The notes under the pieces: generated by a model | The model's input: the letters and a program-made list of their open reading frames with translations, nothing else | What the model was told of the DNA's origin: nothing | The model's database searches: none | Program-made: the position numbers and the translations under genes | DNA from: Bacteroidales bacterium | GTDB taxonomy: Bacteria; Bacteroidota; Bacteroidia; Bacteroidales; UBA932 | NCBI GenBank assembly: GCA_004552115.1 | Contig: SFPH01000127.1 | Location: 1-12,624 of the forward strand | Direction of reading: 5' to 3' | Length of the DNA stretch: 12,624 nt | Shown here: piece after piece, positions 6,485-12,570 of the stretch | How the letters are laid out: each line of letters begins with the position of its first letter | Numbering within the stretch: the stretch's first letter is position 1

Positions 6485-8242
6485 TTATCTGCCTCTGTGG
6501 TAGGTATGTTTCTTCTCGTCACTCTCACTGACGGCTATCTCTCCGTCGTTATTGAGGTCGATACCGTCGATACCGGCATGGGTGGTGCGGATTTCCTCTT
6601 TCGCTTCTTGCTGTGCTTTTTCTATCTCCTGTCGGATAAGCTGGTCGTTCCAGTCCTTGCTGCCGTCCTGCGGCACCTCACGCATGACGGTGAGATTGGC
6701 AAGGGCTTCGGTTTCACGCATCGTAGGATGCCGGAAACTGACGGCGTAGGTCTTGACGGCCAGATATGGCGACTCGCCACGCTGCACAAGGGCATTCTCG
6801 TTACGGGTGCCGAAAGCGGGCATGACATCGAGTTCGCGATAGTCGTCCCAATCCACAGTCATCACATAACCGTCAGGGAAGTGCTTGCCGATGAAATCAT
6901 TCAGCACCTTGGTCTCTTCATCGTTCAACCCCTCGTAATCACCATTCTCCATGGCACACAATGCCCACTCGGGAATATGGTAGGTGCCAAGGTCTTTCAG
7001 ATGAGCCTGTTCGCTGCCGATGGACAGTTTCTCGGTCATCGCCTTGTGGTATTCGTCTCTCAGTTGGGCCACTTTGACGGCTTGCTCATGGACATCGTCC
7101 TTGCAGCAGAGATGGCTATGGCTCATGTCGTGAAGATCGTCACAGGCATCGAAATACTTGACGTATGCGTCATACACGTCATGAGGCAGATAATCCACGT
7201 CACCGGAATAGATGTCGTCCTTGTTGGTGAGGGTGGCCATGTATTCCTTCATGTCCTCGGGTACTTTGGGCAGGTCTGCTTTGAGTTGGCGCAGTACGTT
7301 GTTGAAATTCGCCACGAACTGCTTGCCGGCCATATCGTTGTCGAAACACAGATGGTGACAGGCTTCCTGGGCTTCCTTGATGACTCCACGAAACTGCATC
7401 ACGGTCGGGTTGCCTCCCGTAGAGAGAAAGACGGCATCGCCCAAATGCGGGTCGTGAGGGGCATGGAGCTGGTAGTAGGCCATGGCATCGTAGGCGCTCT
7501 CGAACCACAATACCTGCTTGGCATCCTTCAATGCCGTACCGTTGGGACTGGCTATCCACAGCCCCTCGGAGGAGTTGCTGCCAAGTGCCTTTCCTTTGTA
7601 GCCGCTGCTGCCGTCAAGGCGGGGCTTGCCGCGTTCTTCTAAGCCGACAATTTCTTCTTTGCCTGGGATGTGCAAGGGGAAGGACAGGTTTCTGTAGTAG
7701 CGTGGCTTGTTGTCTGCGGTCTTATGTGAGGCCAACACGAAATGCTGCGCAAAGGCTTTCTGCGTAGGAATGTCTATCATCCTGCTTTTGAAGAAGGGAT
7801 AGAACTTCTTGATGTTCTTCATATTGTGCTTCTGATAGGTCAGCACACTGTAGTCATTAATATTGAAGAGCTTGATGTCTCTTTTGGGCTTGATGATATT
7901 GCGCATATTGTATTCTACTGGTTGGTTCAGCAATCGGTTGCAGACAAGGTTCACGAGGTGGTGGGGATTCATTCCTGTCTGGTACTCCGAGAAGAACTCG
8001 GGGTGTTCGGTGATGAAGGAGATGACGTTGTACACCTTCTGCTGTGGCGGCTGGAAGCAGCACTTGCCGTTCTGCGTGACAATGAACTTGTCTCCTTTCA
8101 CACGGCGGCCTTCGCTGTCCAACCGCACATACGACGGATAGCGCAAGCCATCACGTCTGTAGAAGTGATAGCCTGCGTCTCTCAGCACGTCCTGTATATC
8201 GATACGTGCCTTGAAATCGTCGTATGTGAGTTGGTTAGACAT
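6485..8242 (-). CDS. Toprim-domain primase-like protein with internal insertion
   Basis: The protein is 585 aa. Residues 1-85 resemble the N-terminal domain of Bacteroidota primase-like mobilome proteins (DFKARIDIQDVLRDAGYHF...). The Toprim domain starts at about 243: WFESAYDAMAYYQL carries the catalytic-type Glu248, FLSTGGNPT follows, and HLCFDNDMAGKQF provides the DxD motif (Asp301, Asp303). The KDWNDQL motif that usually ends such Toprim regions appears only at 529-535. About 200 extra residues therefore separate it from DxD, including WALCAMENGDYEGLNDEE (427-444). The C-terminus (555-585) is polar. The likely role is priming or processing transferred single-stranded DNA in recipient or donor cytoplasm; that is inferred from the family. 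The gene abuts the PH-domain gene (TAAATG) and follows the 479-aa gene by 29 nt. Confidence 0.85.
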   Translation of the reverse strand: MSNQLTYDDFKARIDIQDVLRDAGYHFYRRDGLRYPSYVRLDSEGRRVKGDKFIVTQNGKCCFQPPQQKVYNVISFITEHPEFFSEYQTGMNPHHLVNLVCNRLLNQPVEYNMRNIIKPKRDIKLFNINDYSVLTYQKHNMKNIKKFYPFFKSRMIDIPTQKAFAQHFVLASHKTADNKPRYYRNLSFPLHIPGKEEIVGLEERGKPRLDGSSGYKGKALGSNSSEGLWIASPNGTALKDAKQVLWFESAYDAMAYYQLHAPHDPHLGDAVFLSTGGNPTVMQFRGVIKEAQEACHHLCFDNDMAGKQFVANFNNVLRQLKADLPKVPEDMKEYMATLTNKDDIYSGDVDYLPHDVYDAYVKYFDACDDLHDMSHSHLCCKDDVHEQAVKVAQLRDEYHKAMTEKLSIGSEQAHLKDLGTYHIPEWALCAMENGDYEGLNDEETKVLNDFIGKHFPDGYVMTVDWDDYRELDVMPAFGTRNENALVQRGESPYLAVKTYAVSFRHPTMRETEALANLTVMREVPQDGSKDWNDQLIRQEIEKAQQEAKEEIRTTHAGIDGIDLNNDGEIAVSESDEKKHTYHRGR

Positions 8243-8271
8243 TGTTAAGCTATGAGTGAAAAGATTATTTT

Positions 8272-9711
8272 TTATCTTCCGTGACCCATGCCGTGATTGT
8301 GACTGCCGACATTGAGTCCAGCGTCGAAGGCGCGTGCTGCAATGTCTTGCGGCGAGTCCACACCCGGCTTGACGTAGATGCGGGCGGTGCCATGCACCTC
8401 CTGGTGTATCTCGGGCGCGGGGCCATGCGGATGTTTGATATGTTCGATGTTGTGGGCGATGTCAGCACCGATAAAAGTGGCTTCACGGGTAGCCTGGAGT
8501 CCTGCACCAAGGAAAGCGCCGAGGTTGAAGCGCTCACGCATCTCGGGACGGGTCTTCATATCCACCTCCTTGAAGATTTTGGACATCATACGCTGCCGCT
8601 GGTAGTCATCGACGGCCAGGAACTTGTCATACTGCTTCTTGCTGATCTCGTGGGTGATGACTTCGCCATTGATGACGGCGCTCATCTTGTAGGTGAACTT
8701 CTGCTCGTCGTCCTTCTTGGGTTTGTCGCCCTCTTTGGGCTGGACAGGAGTCTTCTCTACCCAGATGTCACCGACTTCCACTTCTCTGCCATGCTTGCCT
8801 TCACGATACCAGCCTTTGCTTTCATCTACGGTCTGGCCATCAGTGTAACCTTGGTCGGGGTCAAGCGTAGGGGCAACGTGCTGACGTTCGTTAAGCGGGT
8901 CACTGACAACAAGCATCTCTTCCGCTTCCATGCGTTGGCTCATGGCGGCTTCCACTTCGGGTTTAAGACCGATGGCTATCTGCTCTTTGCTGTTGAGCAT
9001 GTCCTTGGTAATCTGTCCTTGGAAGTCACCGCTGATGACGTGGTTCATGATGTCAAGGCGCTCCTGCATGGGAGTGCTCTTGAGGGAGTTGTCGGTGAGT
9101 TTGCGCAGCTCTTCGGAGGTGACGAGGTCTTTGTAGGGCTTGGTGGGTTCCTGCGGTCTCGGACGGGCTACCACGGGAGGGAAGACGTTCTGCAGGTCTT
9201 TCAGTGGGTCTTGTACTGTAGGCGCTTCCTGACGGCCTTTGTAATAGTAGCCATAGCTGCCGCTTTTGAGTTCGCCTGGACGTAGCCGTCCGTCGGCGTG
9301 TTCGGGTACCATGGCGACACCAGCCACTCTGCGGAGGTGGAAGCCATCCTGCAATCTCGGTGTCCAGCCTAGGTAACGTTCTCTGTAGCCATGCAGTCCC
9401 ATGGCAACACGTCCGTTGACATTGCGGGCGGCGACATAGGATGATGGCATATCGAAATCTTTGCCTACAATGTTGTTGAAGGTCTTGTAGGCATTCTTGT
9501 TGGCGTAGTTGGTGCCTCCGTCAGCGAGAGCCCGAAACTGCTGTTCACTGATGGGATATTCCAACAAAGGTGAGTCGTGGCCTTGCACAATCAGCAGGTA
9601 GCGGTCTCCCTGAACGGCAAGCTGGGCTCTCATGCCATTCCTGCGCAGGAGGTCTTGGAGCTGATAGGACAGCTCTCCTCTGTAGGGCATGGCTTCTGAA
9701 CGGATGCTCAT
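8272..9711 (-). CDS. 479-aa accessory protein of unknown function with His/Gly-rich tail
   Basis: No family is recognised with confidence; the gene resembles hypothetical proteins of Bacteroidota conjugative elements. Residues 1-150 appear folded (SYQLQDLLRRNGM, YPISEQQFRALADGG, a Tyr/Arg-rich stretch around 105-160). Residues 160-195 are Pro-rich, 265-340 are acidic and Lys/Pro-rich linkers, and 339-410 is a second folded part (KFTYKMSAVINGEVITHEISKKQYDKFLAVD, reading in two pieces). The last 60 residues are rich in His, and the end HNHGMGHGR could bind metal. There is no signal peptide, so a cytoplasmic role is likely. The gene lies 26 nt after the 69-aa gene and before the primase-like gene, which fits a DNA-processing role (inference). 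The start could be ATG 9711 or the in-frame ATG seven codons later. Confidence 0.8.
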   Translation of the reverse strand: MSIRSEAMPYRGELSYQLQDLLRRNGMRAQLAVQGDRYLLIVQGHDSPLLEYPISEQQFRALADGGTNYANKNAYKTFNNIVGKDFDMPSSYVAARNVNGRVAMGLHGYRERYLGWTPRLQDGFHLRRVAGVAMVPEHADGRLRPGELKSGSYGYYYKGRQEAPTVQDPLKDLQNVFPPVVARPRPQEPTKPYKDLVTSEELRKLTDNSLKSTPMQERLDIMNHVISGDFQGQITKDMLNSKEQIAIGLKPEVEAAMSQRMEAEEMLVVSDPLNERQHVAPTLDPDQGYTDGQTVDESKGWYREGKHGREVEVGDIWVEKTPVQPKEGDKPKKDDEQKFTYKMSAVINGEVITHEISKKQYDKFLAVDDYQRQRMMSKIFKEVDMKTRPEMRERFNLGAFLGAGLQATREATFIGADIAHNIEHIKHPHGPAPEIHQEVHGTARIYVKPGVDSPQDIAARAFDAGLNVGSHNHGMGHGR

Positions 9712-9737
9712 GATTGGTAGTGATTGAAAGTGATGGA

Positions 9738-9947
9738 CTAATTGCTGATACTCTCTTCAAACAGCTCTTCACGGAAGTCCATGAAGGCTTTGGCGGCACT
9801 GTCGCTATCGGGGTCGAGACCTTCGTCGCGACAGAACTGGTTGTAGTCTTCGGTAATCTCAGGCGACTGCTGGATGACGAAATCCACAGCCGAGATGTTT
9901 CCTGCCTCGTATTGCTCGCGCAGGGTGTCGTAATCGGGATAATTCAT
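9738..9947 (-). CDS. Small acidic protein (69 aa), unknown
   Basis: The product begins MNYPDYDTLREQYEAGN and ends FREELFEESISN. It is acidic, predicted helical and without a signal peptide or membrane segment. It starts 33 nt after the previous stop, behind an A-rich leader with no clear Shine-Dalgarno sequence, which is normal for Bacteroidota. Small acidic proteins of this kind are common in Bacteroidota conjugative elements, but I cannot name its function. It could be an adaptor or regulator of the neighbouring DNA-processing proteins. Confidence 0.7.
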   Translation of the reverse strand: MNYPDYDTLREQYEAGNISAVDFVIQQSPEITEDYNQFCRDEGLDPDSDSAAKAFMDFREELFEESISN

Positions 9948-9980
9948 TGCTTTTTGATTTTTATTGTTTGTGAAAAATGG

Positions 9981-10253
9981 TTATCGGGTGAGTTGGCGTG
10001 CCTCTTCCGACTGGTTGCTTTCCTGATGATAGGGACGCTGCTCGCTTTCACGCAGCTCTTCCACGGGTATGCCATTGGCATGGGCATTGCGCTCCATAGC
10101 ATCGATGATGTCCTGGGTGAACTCGTCATCGGGGACATACGACAGCACGCCGTTTCTGTTAATCCAGCAGCCGTCATTGCCAAAGGAATACTCGGGTATG
10201 GGCTGGCGCACGACCTTTTCCCAACGGCGGGCATCGCCTGGGACTATCTCCAC
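9981..10253 (-). CDS. Small protein (90 aa) translated from an overlapping GTG
   Basis: I read a 90-aa protein from GTG 10253-10251, beginning MEIVPGDARRWEKVV. This GTG overlaps the TAG of the upstream gene (GTGGAGATAG), with a purine-rich GGGAGAGAGG just before it, so reading is probably coupled. The middle contains EYSFGNDGCWINRNGVLSYVP, and the C-terminus is a polar, Glu/Gln/Arg-rich tail. A 96-aa ORF in another frame (10234-9944) was judged a shadow because it is Ser/Pro/Arg-rich and starts far inside. No family is recognised. Confidence 0.7.
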   Translation of the reverse strand: MEIVPGDARRWEKVVRQPIPEYSFGNDGCWINRNGVLSYVPDDEFTQDIIDAMERNAHANGIPVEELRESEQRPYHQESNQSEEARQLTR

Positions 10254-10786
10254 GCCTCTCTCCCGATGGTGGGTGTTCCCTTAGAGTCGGGCACTTCCAC
10301 AGTGATCAGTCCGCCGGTCCAGAAGCCTTGCATGTCGTCGCCCGACAGGTCGAACTCGTTGCCGATGGTATGCAGGTTGCGTCCGATGATCTGCGTCGGG
10401 GTATAGACCACGCTGTTGGTGTCCTTGTCTATCTGCACAAAGGCTTTCAGGGTTTCGTCGTCCTCAGTGATGTCTGCAACGATGGTCTTGCCGCTAAGGA
10501 GCAGTTGCTTGTCATGCTCATTAAACTGGGTGAGGTCAATCTCCTTGAGCTTGGGCAAGAACAATGCTTCTACACCATAAGCGGTCTCTACCAGGCAGAA
10601 TCTGGCATAGCAATGGGTGAAGCCGAAAGGCTGCTTGATGGCAATGGGAAGCAAGGGAGACATACCGCCCATCTCAATCTTGTCGTGGACAAAATCCGGA
10701 AGGTCTAAAATCATCTCCTCCGTGAGTCCAAACTCACCGAGGATGTCGAATGGATATTCTTCCCTGTGGAATCTTTTTTCTGTCAT
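10244..10786 (-). CDS. DUF4099/DUF3945-like protein, first gene of the leftward operon
   Basis: From ATG 10786 the protein is 180 aa. Residues 10-50 (YPFDILGEFGLTEEMILDLP and after) and 85-165 (HDKQLLLSGKTIVADI, FVQIDKDTNSVVYTPTQIIG, ...LSGDDMQGFWTGGLITVEV) resemble the DUF4099/DUF3945 domains that are typical of Bacteroidota mobile elements; I make this match from memory of the pattern. It has no signal peptide and is probably cytoplasmic. A GTG at 10795 in the same frame would add three residues; I prefer the ATG. It lies about 33 nt after a good -7 box and is the promoter-proximal gene. Its product may regulate or support DNA processing, but no reaction is known to me. Confidence 0.8.
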   Translation of the reverse strand: MTEKRFHREEYPFDILGEFGLTEEMILDLPDFVHDKIEMGGMSPLLPIAIKQPFGFTHCYARFCLVETAYGVEALFLPKLKEIDLTQFNEHDKQLLLSGKTIVADITEDDETLKAFVQIDKDTNSVVYTPTQIIGRNLHTIGNEFDLSGDDMQGFWTGGLITVEVPDSKGTPTIGREAWR

Positions 10787-10818
10787 GCGATACACGTTTT
10801 GATGATAAATTCTGTTAG

Positions 10819-10826
10819 CAAAGGTA
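10819..10826 (-). promoter_or_regulatory. -7 promoter box of the leftward operon
   Basis: The minus strand reads TACCTTTG, an exact match to the Bacteroides -7 consensus TAnnTTTG. Transcription would start near 10812-10815 and give a leader of about 27 nt before ATG 10786. The -33 element is weak: 19-22 nt upstream the strand is only T-rich. No other TAnnTTTG box was noticed ahead of the downstream leftward genes, though I did not scan every gene exhaustively. Confidence 0.65.
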
Positions 10827-10857
10827 CTCTTGAATATAGAGGAAATAGAAAAACAAT

Positions 10858-10876
10858 ACCCAATACATTGAGTTTA
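10858..10876. repeat. 19-nt direct repeat, copy 1
   Basis: ACCCAATACATTGAGTTTA matches ACCCATTACATTGAGTATA at 11668-11686 at 17 of 19 positions. This copy is about 118 nt upstream of the -7 box of the glucosaminidase gene, in the divergent intergenic region. It may be a protein-binding site common to both hydrolase promoters. Confidence 0.55.
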
Positions 10877-10893
10877 CAAGGATAATATCCTCT

Positions 10894-10925
10894 TTGGTTC
10901 TAATTGAAAGTGCGATTAGAACCAA
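10894..10925. repeat. Perfect 11-bp inverted repeat between divergent promoters
   Basis: Arms TTGGTTCTAAT (10894-10904) and ATTAGAACCAA (10915-10925) are perfect complements around a 10-nt spacer, with arm centres 21 bp apart, about two helical turns. No T-run follows and the arms are AT-rich, so it looks like an operator for a dimeric regulator rather than a terminator. It lies between the leftward -7 box (10819-10826) and the rightward one (10994-11001), so one protein could act on both units. Confidence 0.65.
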
Positions 10926-10993
10926 TAACACAGATATTACCCAATTAAATAAGGTTGCAAGCGGCTTCTATTATAAAGAGGTGAAAAGGCGGG

Positions 10994-11001
10994 TAACTTT
11001 G
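10994..11001 (+). promoter_or_regulatory. -7 promoter box of the glucosaminidase gene
   Basis: TAACTTTG matches TAnnTTTG and is only 4 nt from the ATG at 11006. With the normal spacing the transcript would begin at or within a base or two of the start codon, giving a leaderless mRNA. No convincing TTTG -33 element is seen 19-21 nt upstream. Confidence 0.5.
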
Positions 11002-11005
11002 CAGT

Positions 11006-11668
11006 ATGGAAAGAAAATTAATCATCGCATCGCTGCTATTCTCTGCTACAATGGCTCACGCTACAGCTCAGGAAGCCTCTGGCTCATTCTATTCTGTAGC
11101 ACCCTCTTCGTCGAATTGTCAGGTCGAAGAGGTGGTTGACGAGATGCAAGAACCGACAGACACTACAGAACGCAAAATACCGTACAAGAACATGTCGGTA
11201 GAGGAAATAGAAAGGCTGATCGCCTACTACGAGAATATGTTGGCTGCAAGGGATAGCCTGGCTTGCCAGAAGCCATCTGGCAGCAATCTGAACGTGCTTA
11301 GTTATGCCGAATGGGCACCAAGAGAGCTTAATCTGGAGAGTTTGAAAGACGTTCTCGGAGAGGTTGGACTTTCAAACAAATTGTTTGTGCTCGCACAAGC
11401 CGTGTTGGAGACCGGTAATTTCAGCAGCCATGTCTGCAAGGAGTATAACAACCTGTTCGGATTGTATGATAGCAAGAGAAGGGACTACTATCGGTTTGCG
11501 AGCTGGGAGGATAGTGTGGTTGGGTACAAACGGATGATACAATACCGGTATCGAGGTGGCAATTACCTGCATTTCCTCAAACGCATCGGGTATGCAGAAG
11601 CCCCACGATACATATCCAAGGTTGCTCAGATTGCAAGAAAGTTGTACAAGAATTTGTTCGCCGAATAA
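11006..11668 (+). CDS. Exported glucosaminidase-family peptidoglycan hydrolase
   Basis: The protein is 220 aa. It has a signal peptide at about 1-21 (MERKLIIASLLFSATMAHAT) and a variable acidic linker to residue 100. The glucosaminidase domain (PF01832 type, as in FlgJ and Atl) spans about 108-220. LAQAVLETGNF at 129-139 holds the catalytic-type Glu135; YNNLFGL at 147-153, ASWEDSVVGY at 165-174 and YAEAPRY at 196-202 match other conserved blocks (the last corresponds to the usual YAxDxxY). It would cut the glycan chain of peptidoglycan in the periplasm. It opens the rightward unit, followed 45 nt later by an intact M23 peptidase, and faces the transfer operon, so it likely opens the wall for the transfer machine. 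The start at ATG 11006 gives a clean signal peptide. Confidence 0.9.
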   Translation: MERKLIIASLLFSATMAHATAQEASGSFYSVAPSSSNCQVEEVVDEMQEPTDTTERKIPYKNMSVEEIERLIAYYENMLAARDSLACQKPSGSNLNVLSYAEWAPRELNLESLKDVLGEVGLSNKLFVLAQAVLETGNFSSHVCKEYNNLFGLYDSKRRDYYRFASWEDSVVGYKRMIQYRYRGGNYLHFLKRIGYAEAPRYISKVAQIARKLYKNLFAE

Positions 11669-11686
11669 CCCATTACATTGAGTATA
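11668..11686. repeat. 19-nt direct repeat, copy 2
   Basis: ACCCATTACATTGAGTATA begins on the last base of the glucosaminidase stop codon and lies about 85 nt upstream of the -7 box of the M23 gene. It matches copy 1 at 17 of 19 positions, in the same orientation relative to the gene downstream. Confidence 0.55.
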
Positions 11687-11713
11687 AATCGGCGTTGTAA
11701 AATAAACAGAAAA

Positions 11714-12424
11714 ATGACTTGCGCAAGGTTAGATGTTACCCTAATTGCTTGGGTATTAGCAGAATTATTTGTACCTTTGCATAGGAGAAAGTATATACTC
11801 GTTCTCGCTGTAGTTGGTGTGTTAGCCCATGCCGACTGCTTTGCGCAGAATGAGGGTGCATCTCCCTTCAATACAGTCGGGTACAACTACCGCAAGCCTC
11901 GTGCTAACGTGGAGAGTAAAGCCCCATCCTCAGATGAGTTCGAAGATGTAATTGACGAAGATGATGTAATGAGTCCGCCTGTTGATAGCCTGCGTGCATA
12001 TATGCCCATGGTGGCTTACCCACTTAGAGCAATGCGCGTGACATCACCATTCGGCATCCGCAAGGATCCGATGGATAGGCGCAAGAAAAGGATGCACAGC
12101 GGACTGGATTTGAGAGCCAGATACGAGAATGTGTATTCTATGCTCCCAGGACGAGTGATAGCAGTTTCCTACTCTGAGAATGGAGGGTATTACGTGAGTA
12201 TTGACCATGGCATCTGTGTATGCTCCTATTTGCATCTATCAAAGGTGATGGCAAGGAAAGGGCAGCGCATCAATGCCGGCCAACTCATCGCCATCAGCGG
12301 CAACTCAGGCAGGAGGACAACGGGTCCACACCTACACATCTCATGCAGGTGGACAAATGGCAAGTACTTCGACCCAATGTTGATATTGAAATTCGTAACC
12401 GAACAACTCTCTAACAATAAGTGA
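11714..12424 (+). CDS. Exported M23-family peptidase with complete active-site motifs
   Basis: From ATG 11714 the protein is 236 aa. The M23 (LytM-type) domain covers about 108-226: HSGLD at 128-132 (HxxxD), YLHLS at 172-176, and GPHLHIS at 204-210 with both histidines of HxH. It should cut peptide cross-links of peptidoglycan in the periplasm. A signal peptide core is evident at RRKYILVLAVVGVLAHA before DCFAQNEG, followed by an acidic linker (70-95). The start is uncertain: the first about 22 residues read through a good promoter (11749-11779), so the true start may be later, yet no ATG, GTG or TTG lies in the right place. A TTG at 11678 would extend it upstream and is less likely. It pairs with the glucosaminidase gene and is followed 2 nt later by a small membrane protein gene. 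Confidence 0.85.
   Translation: MTCARLDVTLIAWVLAELFVPLHRRKYILVLAVVGVLAHADCFAQNEGASPFNTVGYNYRKPRANVESKAPSSDEFEDVIDEDDVMSPPVDSLRAYMPMVAYPLRAMRVTSPFGIRKDPMDRRKKRMHSGLDLRARYENVYSMLPGRVIAVSYSENGGYYVSIDHGICVCSYLHLSKVMARKGQRINAGQLIAISGNSGRRTTGPHLHISCRWTNGKYFDPMLILKFVTEQLSNNK
11741..11759. repeat. CTAAT/ATTAG palindrome over the M23 promoter
   Basis: CTAAT and ATTAG are separated by 9 nt, and an overlapping TACCC/GGGTA pair lies at 11737-11755. The same core, CTAATTG followed by ATTAG at almost the same spacing, forms the heart of the inverted repeat at 10894-10925. Here it covers the -33 TTG, where a bound protein would repress transcription. Confidence 0.5.
11749..11779 (+). promoter_or_regulatory. 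Promoter of the M23 peptidase gene
   Basis: TTG at 11749-11751 and TACCTTTG at 11772-11779 are 20 nt apart, matching the Bacteroides -33/-7 spacing. Transcription would begin near 11783-11787. That lies inside the longest reading of the M23 gene, so either the gene starts later than the ATG at 11714 or a second transcript is used. Confidence 0.6.
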
Positions 12425-12426
12425 AT

Positions 12427-12564
12427 ATGGGCCCAATAATCATCATACTGGTCATACTGTACCTCGTGTCCGGAAACAAAAAGAAGCATCGTCGCACCCG
12501 CTACTCAGGTAAATCCGACTGGGAGAAAACCTGCGACGACGGCGGCAAGTTCTTTAATTGGTAA
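12427..12564 (+). CDS. Small single-TM membrane protein (45 aa)
   Basis: The ATG at 12427 comes 2 nt after the stop of the M23 gene. The product has a hydrophobic start (MGPIIIILVILYLV), then a basic stretch (NKKKHRRTR) and an acidic/polar end (CDDGGKFFNW). It is expected to be an inner-membrane protein with its basic tail in the cytoplasm. Close spacing indicates co-translation with the peptidase. The family is unknown; it might tether or moderate the hydrolase. Confidence 0.65.
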   Translation: MGPIIIILVILYLVSGNKKKHRRTRYSGKSDWEKTCDDGGKFFNW

Positions 12565-12570
12565 ACAGAA

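Noticed and set aside
6452..7642. 396-aa plus-strand ORF
   Set aside because: It lies opposite the primase-like gene, which has clear Toprim motifs. The ORF has no recognisable domain and arises from the codon bias of the real gene.
8281..9285. 334-aa plus-strand ORF
   Set aside because: It is antisense to the 479-aa gene, which fits operon spacing and direction. The hydrophobic, Val/Leu-rich translation is typical of a shadow frame.
9944..10234. 96-aa minus-strand ORF in another frame
   Set aside because: It overlaps the 90-aa gene, starts well inside it and is Ser/Pro/Arg-rich. The GTG-started frame fits the operon better.
10894..10925. Inverted repeat as a transcription terminator
   Set aside because: The arms are AT-rich, there is no T-run on either side and the flanking genes diverge, so nothing needs terminating there.
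10894..11139. 81-aa plus-strand ORF from TTG
   Set aside because: It starts in the inverted repeat, crosses the promoter and overlaps the glucosaminidase gene out of frame.
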